NCBI GenBank assembly: GCA_964449175.1
Contig: CAYUYH010000102.1
Coordinates: 1-9,316 of the forward strand
Source: CAYUYH01 sp964449175
GTDB taxonomy: Bacteria > Planctomycetota > Phycisphaerae > SM23-33
Reading direction: 5' to 3'
Length of the DNA stretch: 9,316 nucleotides
The notes beneath the pieces are model-generated. The model saw only the letters and a list, made by a program, of their open reading frames with translations, did no database searches and was not told the DNA's origin. Within the stretch, counting starts at the first letter, position 1. Each line of letters opens with the position of its first letter. The translations under genes and the position numbers were made by a program. Below, piece after piece: positions 6,160-9,316 of the stretch.

Positions 6160-7102
6160 TACCTTGGCCTTCCTTCGGAGTGAAGGCGGCGAGCAGGGGG
6201 ATCGCCCTGGCTGCCATCGCGCAGTACTCTGGATTGACCTCAAGCCCAATACTCCGCACCCCACATGCCGTTGCGGCGGCTATCGTCGAGCCGGACCCCA
6301 TGAATGGATCCAGCAGGACTCCCTCTGCGAACGGCAGCGACGCGCGCACAAGCTGCCTGAGCAAAGCCTGCGGCTTGAGCGAGGGATGAGGGGCCAGACG
6401 GCGCTCGATACCCCGCGCGGGCGAGGAGTAGATAAGGTCCTTGAATGGTTCCCGATCGGATATCCGGCGTAGACCCCCAGTGCTCCACCTTCGCAGGTTG
6501 TCCTGGACCCGGCCCTCACAGGGCTTGCGGAACAGGCCCCAGGGCTCCCAGCAAGATTTGGGCATAACCGACACGAACGGGAATTCCTTGTGCGCGTTCT
6601 TGGGGCGGTCCCCGCCACGAAGGGTGTGCACCACGCGGATGACCTCTCCTCGCTTCTCGAACCCGCCCTGGATGAACGGTTCATACACGTTTTGCGAGAC
6701 GAGAGGGTTGGTAGCGATGAAGACGTGGGCGCCGGGAACGAGCACGGGATACAGCGATTCGGCCAGCCTTTTGAAGAAAGCCCGGAGTGAGACATGTCCC
6801 TTCTCGCCAAGAGTGGTGAATCGCGGCAAGGGCCTACGCGTGCAACCATCAAAGGAGGGTGGAATCCGCCAGACGCCGCCGTTTCCGTTCTTCATCTTGT
6901 CCAGTTGTTCCGGGGAGTACTCAACAAGCCCGTATGGCGGGTCAGTCACAACAGCATGGATCGAGTTTGGTGAAGCAGCCGATAGCCAGTCGAATGCGTC
7001 GCAGCAGAATATCGAATAATTGCCTGGTGCAGTTTCTTGCCGTTCGCATCGGGCGCTCCGTCGTCTGGCTCTGCTTTCACTTGTTGGCAAGCGTACTCCC
7101 AT
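6143..7102 (-). CDS. Type II DNA N6-adenine/N4-cytosine methyltransferase, beta class
   Basis: Transfers a methyl group from SAM to an exocyclic base amine in a specific DNA site. In the 319-residue form, catalytic motif IV DPPYG (54-58) comes first. Then follow a long central region probably containing the target-recognition part, HPSLKP (239-244), and the SAM-binding DPFMGSGST (265-273). Motif IV ahead of motif I defines the beta class of N6/N4 methylases. DPPY suggests m6A but does not exclude m4C. I chose ATG at 7102 because AGGGGA (7109-7114) stands six bases upstream. The longer ATG at 7162 has no such site and would add 20 residues before the first recognisable part. The putative endonuclease starts inside its 3' end, giving the usual M-then-R order. 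Lower GC than the flanks suggests transfer. Confidence 0.88.
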   Translation of the reverse strand: MGVRLPTSESRARRRSARCERQETAPGNYSIFCCDAFDWLSAASPNSIHAVVTDPPYGLVEYSPEQLDKMKNGNGGVWRIPPSFDGCTRRPLPRFTTLGEKGHVSLRAFFKRLAESLYPVLVPGAHVFIATNPLVSQNVYEPFIQGGFEKRGEVIRVVHTLRGGDRPKNAHKEFPFVSVMPKSCWEPWGLFRKPCEGRVQDNLRRWSTGGLRRISDREPFKDLIYSSPARGIERRLAPHPSLKPQALLRQLVRASLPFAEGVLLDPFMGSGSTIAAATACGVRSIGLEVNPEYCAMAARAIPLLAAFTPKEGQGNGQQR

Positions 7103-7108
7103 GCTCAT

Positions 7109-7114
7109 TCCCCT
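7109..7114 (-). promoter_or_regulatory. Ribosome binding site fixing the methyltransferase start
   Basis: AGGGGA on the minus strand lies six bases before ATG 7102-7100. The ATG two codons earlier (7108-7106) abuts this site and is too close. ATG 7162 has no comparable purine run. This supports the shorter methyltransferase. Confidence 0.6.
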
Positions 7115-7236
7115 GGGCAACGCTAGAAGATCTCGATGACTCGCCTTCTCCACATTCGCCATTCATATACCATATTGACAGATTGGGGGCCAGGGTGGAA
7201 GAGTCCTCCAGAGCACCCCCACAATTCCGGCTCTAG

Positions 7237-7266
7237 CCCCGGCCCCTTGAACTCCGACGGCCGGGG
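7237..7266. repeat. Perfect 8-bp inverted repeat around a -35 box
   Basis: CCCCGGCC (7237-7244) and GGCCGGGG (7259-7266) are exact reverse complements separated by 14 nt. The loop contains the candidate -35 TTGAAC of the lyase promoter. It could be an operator for a dimeric regulator, or a hairpin ending the upstream region. A terminator is less likely: on the plus strand only short AT-rich sequence follows, and on the minus strand it lies upstream of the methyltransferase. Confidence 0.5.
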
Positions 7267-7275
7267 ACATATTCT
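7247..7275 (+). promoter_or_regulatory. Candidate sigma70 promoter for the heparinase-family gene
   Basis: TTGAAC (7247-7252, four of six), 17-nt spacer, TATTCT (7270-7275, four of six). Initiation near 7282 would give a leader of about 48 nt, ending in AGGGGA (7316-7321) eight bases before the ATG at 7330. Correct spacing and location support it; the individual boxes are moderate. Confidence 0.45.
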
Positions 7276-7329
7276 GTGCGGCGCGTTGCTGATGGTCCGT
7301 GAAGGTGTCGCAAGTAGGGGACGCAGGAC

Positions 7330-9171
7330 ATGAGACGCGGGATGCTGGCCAATCGAGACGAGTTGGCCGCCCTACGCGATCGGATCAGCAGGAAGCCCTT
7401 CGACGGCATCTACGATGCCCTGTGTCGGCGGTGCGCGCTGGTGCTGGAGAGCGCCCCCGTCACGGAGGCGCAGTGGCGGCGCCTCGCCGAGATGGGGCAT
7501 TGGTCGTCGGCCGTCGTCGCGGCGCGGACGGCGCAGGGGCGAATCATGGACCTGCTGATCGCCCATCACATCGACCGCAACGCCGCCTACCGCGACCGCG
7601 CGATCGAGGAGCTGAAGACCCTCATCGGCTGGAGCGCCTGGGTCGACCCGTGTCACAATCACCTGCCCGCGGACCTGTGCACGGCGGAGGCGGCGGTGGC
7701 AGCCGTCGTCGGACTGGACTGGCTGTGGGAGGATCTCACCGAGGCCGACCGACTCCGCGTGGTGCAGGCGATTCGCCACAAGGCCATCGAGCCCTACCAC
7801 AAGGCCGTCGCCGAGCAGGCGTGGTGGTACACCTGCTACCACAACTGGAACGCGGTGGTGAACTCAGGCTGCGGACTGGCCGGGCTGGCGCTGGGCGAGG
7901 ACGAGCCCGCGGCTGCGGAGGCGTACAAGCTTGCGATGTCCGGGCTGAGGCGCTTCTTCGACGCCCTTGGCAGGGAGGGCGGCTGGGACGAGGGCATCGG
8001 CTACTGGGGCTGCGCGCTGAGGTACGTGCTGCTGCTGGCCGAGGCCGCCAGCCGCCTGGACGACGACCGGCGGATCCTCCACGAGCGCGGCATGGACGCG
8101 ACGGGGCACTTCCCGGTCTACTTCACGCCGAACGGCCAGCCCGCCAGCTTCGGGGACAACCCGACGGTCCCGCTGTTCGGCACGTTCTATCTCCTGGCCA
8201 AGCACTACGGCCAGGCCGAGGTCACGCGCTGGCTGGACACCTACGCCTTCCACCGTGACGCGGCCACCACCGGCTGGGCGTCGCTGGGGCTGGCGCTGCT
8301 GTTCCGCCCGGTGGACGCCGAGGCGCCCGGCAAGAGCGAGCTCGTGCCGGTCAAGATCTACCACGAGATAGGATGGGCGGCGATCGCCGACCATTGGCCC
8401 CGGCCAAGCCTTTACGTCGCCGCCAAGACCGGCGACCTGTCCGCCAACCACTCCCAGCACGACATGAACTCCATCCAGCTCCAGGTCGATGGCGAGATGA
8501 TGCTGATTGACCTGGGCCAAGGGCCGCTCAGCCAGAAGTACTTCTCCGACGCGCGCGGCGAGTTCTACCAAGTCCAGGCCGCCGGCCACAACACCATCAC
8601 CACCGGCGAGCGCGACCACCAGATCGATGCCCAGGGCGAGATCGTCGAGGCACAGAGCGGGCATGACTATCGCTGGGTGGCCTGCGACGCCGAGGCCGCC
8701 TGCGGCGACAACGTGCACTTCATCCGCCACGTCGTGATGCTGGTCAACCCCGCCACGCAGGAAGGCCACTCCGTCGTCGTGCTGGACGAGCTGACCGACC
8801 CGGACAGCGAGGAAGGCGATCTGTTCTGGCACACAGCCGGCAAGGTGCGCCTGGCTGCCAAGACCAAGACCGGCTCGATCACGGGCCTGAAGAGCCGGCT
8901 GCATTTCGCCCTCGGCTGCACCGCCAAGGCCGTCGCGACGAGCGAGCAGAAGCGCGTCGACGCGCACGACGCGCACAGCATCCTGCGGCTGAGCTTCCGC
9001 GCGGGCGGACGGCGCTGCCTGGCCAGCGTGTTCTCGCGGCAGGAACTAACCAGCCCGGTCAAGCTCGCGCAGACCGCCGGCGGGGAGGTCCGTGTCCAGG
9101 CCGATGTCGCAACGCTCCGCTTCAAGCCCCACGGCCGGCGCCTGCAACTAGCCAACGTGCGCATGGCCTAG
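7330..9171 (+). CDS. Heparinase II/III-family polysaccharide lyase or related protein
   Basis: Members of this family cleave uronic-acid polysaccharides (heparin/heparan, alginate and others) by beta-elimination; the substrate here is unknown. The 613 residues fit the family's two-part design: an N-terminal alpha/alpha-toroid (about 1-320) and a C-terminal beta-sandwich (about 340-610). Toroid signatures are YHNWNAVVNSG (170-180) and GGWDEGIGYWGCALRY (217-232). In the sandwich, NHSQHD (373-378) is the probable catalytic/metal-binding segment, followed by LIDLGQG (392-398) and AAGHNTI (417-423). The start is ATG at 7330, with AGGGGA eight bases upstream; ATG 7342 is an alternative. Neither start gives a signal peptide, unusual for a lyase acting on extracellular polymers and suggestive of cytosolic action on imported oligosaccharides or of another export route. 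No transporter or sulfatase gene is nearby to define the substrate. Confidence 0.82.
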   Translation: MRRGMLANRDELAALRDRISRKPFDGIYDALCRRCALVLESAPVTEAQWRRLAEMGHWSSAVVAARTAQGRIMDLLIAHHIDRNAAYRDRAIEELKTLIGWSAWVDPCHNHLPADLCTAEAAVAAVVGLDWLWEDLTEADRLRVVQAIRHKAIEPYHKAVAEQAWWYTCYHNWNAVVNSGCGLAGLALGEDEPAAAEAYKLAMSGLRRFFDALGREGGWDEGIGYWGCALRYVLLLAEAASRLDDDRRILHERGMDATGHFPVYFTPNGQPASFGDNPTVPLFGTFYLLAKHYGQAEVTRWLDTYAFHRDAATTGWASLGLALLFRPVDAEAPGKSELVPVKIYHEIGWAAIADHWPRPSLYVAAKTGDLSANHSQHDMNSIQLQVDGEMMLIDLGQGPLSQKYFSDARGEFYQVQAAGHNTITTGERDHQIDAQGEIVEAQSGHDYRWVACDAEAACGDNVHFIRHVVMLVNPATQEGHSVVVLDELTDPDSEEGDLFWHTAGKVRLAAKTKTGSITGLKSRLHFALGCTAKAVATSEQKRVDAHDAHSILRLSFRAGGRRCLASVFSRQELTSPVKLAQTAGGEVRVQADVATLRFKPHGRRLQLANVRMA

Positions 9172-9189
9172 GCCCGCCCCGCGCCGGGC
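9172..9189 (+). terminator. Short GC hairpin after the lyase stop, possible weak terminator
   Basis: GCCCG (9172-9176) and CGGGC (9185-9189) form a 5-bp stem with an 8-nt loop directly after the TAG. There is no T-run behind it, so termination is only a possibility. Confidence 0.25.
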
Positions 9190-9270
9190 TCGTAAGTCGC
9201 CGCGACACAGAGACGCGGAGAGCACCCGCGATCTTCCCGACAAGCCCCCCCCGAAGCGACGATTCCGCCC

Positions 9271-9298
9271 TTGAAGAACGGGGGAAAGCTGATATCAT
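9271..9298 (+). promoter_or_regulatory. Candidate promoter facing out of the window
   Basis: TTGAAG (9271-9276, four of six), 16-nt spacer and TATCAT (9293-9298, five of six). It would serve a gene beginning beyond 9316. A run of eight C (9245-9252) lies upstream. I see no other feature in the 145-nt tail. Confidence 0.35.
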
Positions 9299-9316
9299 CT
9301 CAGGTCAAGGCGGCGG

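Noticed and set aside
6160..6264. Longer start for the nuclease gene at 6264
   Set aside because: The extra 35 residues are Arg/Ser/Pro-rich and lie over the methyltransferase SAM-binding motif in another frame. The ATG at 6159 has a good ribosome site and starts the plausible protein.
7103..7162. Longer start for the methyltransferase at 7162
   Set aside because: It has no Shine-Dalgarno and adds no recognisable motif. ATG 7102 has AGGGGA at ideal spacing.
7175..7180. Perfect TTGACA on the plus strand upstream of the lyase
   Set aside because: At 16-18 nt spacing there is no TATAAT-like box (GAAGAG at 17). The TTGAAC/TATTCT pair downstream is a better fit.
7864..8976. Long minus-strand open frame opposite the lyase gene
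   Set aside because: It is Val/Gly/Arg/His-rich with no motif, and is the antisense shadow of a high-GC gene with clear family motifs.
1..9316. tRNA, rRNA, CRISPR array, insertion sequence or integrase
   Set aside because: I read both strands for cloverleaf genes, spaced direct repeats, transposase motifs and terminal inverted repeats, and saw none.

Overview
This is a GC-rich bacterial window of essentially single-copy chromosomal genes. The best taxonomic hint is the DksA-like protein at 3046-3669. It has a Lys/Ala-rich N-terminal tail and a degenerate zinc finger (CEGTG...CIEY instead of CxxC...CxxC), a form I associate with Planctomycetota. A Planctomycetota or Phycisphaerae-like source is therefore my inference; no rRNA or other marker here proves it.

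Layout. (1) At 57-119 a degenerate 7-bp tandem array (TGCCTNN) runs into the 3' end of rlmN. (2) 95-3669, all on the minus strand, looks like one operon read from right to left: dksA-like regulator, lspA (signal peptidase II), an M48 membrane metalloprotease and rlmN (23S rRNA/tRNA adenine C2 methyltransferase). Gaps are 36 nt and 48 nt, followed by a 4-nt GTGA overlap. A near-perfect sigma70-type promoter (TTGACA, 17 nt, TATACT) lies upstream of the first gene. Three of the four genes use TTG or GTG starts supported by Shine-Dalgarno sequences. (3) 3879-5261 (minus) encodes a GlmM-type phosphoglucosamine/phosphohexomutase for cell-envelope precursor synthesis. (4) 5309-5542 (plus) is a small predicted two-helix membrane protein. 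(5) 5551-7102 (minus) is a compact two-gene module of visibly lower GC. It holds a beta-class DNA amino-methyltransferase followed, with a 17-nt overlap, by a 202-residue protein that shows a PD-x16-ExK nuclease signature. I read it as a type II restriction-modification system acquired by transfer. (6) 7330-9171 (plus) is a heparinase II/III-family polysaccharide lyase without a signal peptide, preceded by a candidate promoter whose -35 box sits in the loop of a perfect 8-bp inverted repeat. (7) 9172-9316 is intergenic, with a candidate promoter pointing out of the window.

How the parts fit. The left operon combines transcription/stress control (DksA-like), lipoprotein maturation (LspA), membrane protein turnover (M48) and ribosome modification (RlmN). 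GlmM supplies amino-sugar precursors. The restriction module and the lyase are accessory. The most interesting item is the restriction module, because its nuclease is not one I recognise by name. The remaining findings are regulatory or repeat curiosities.
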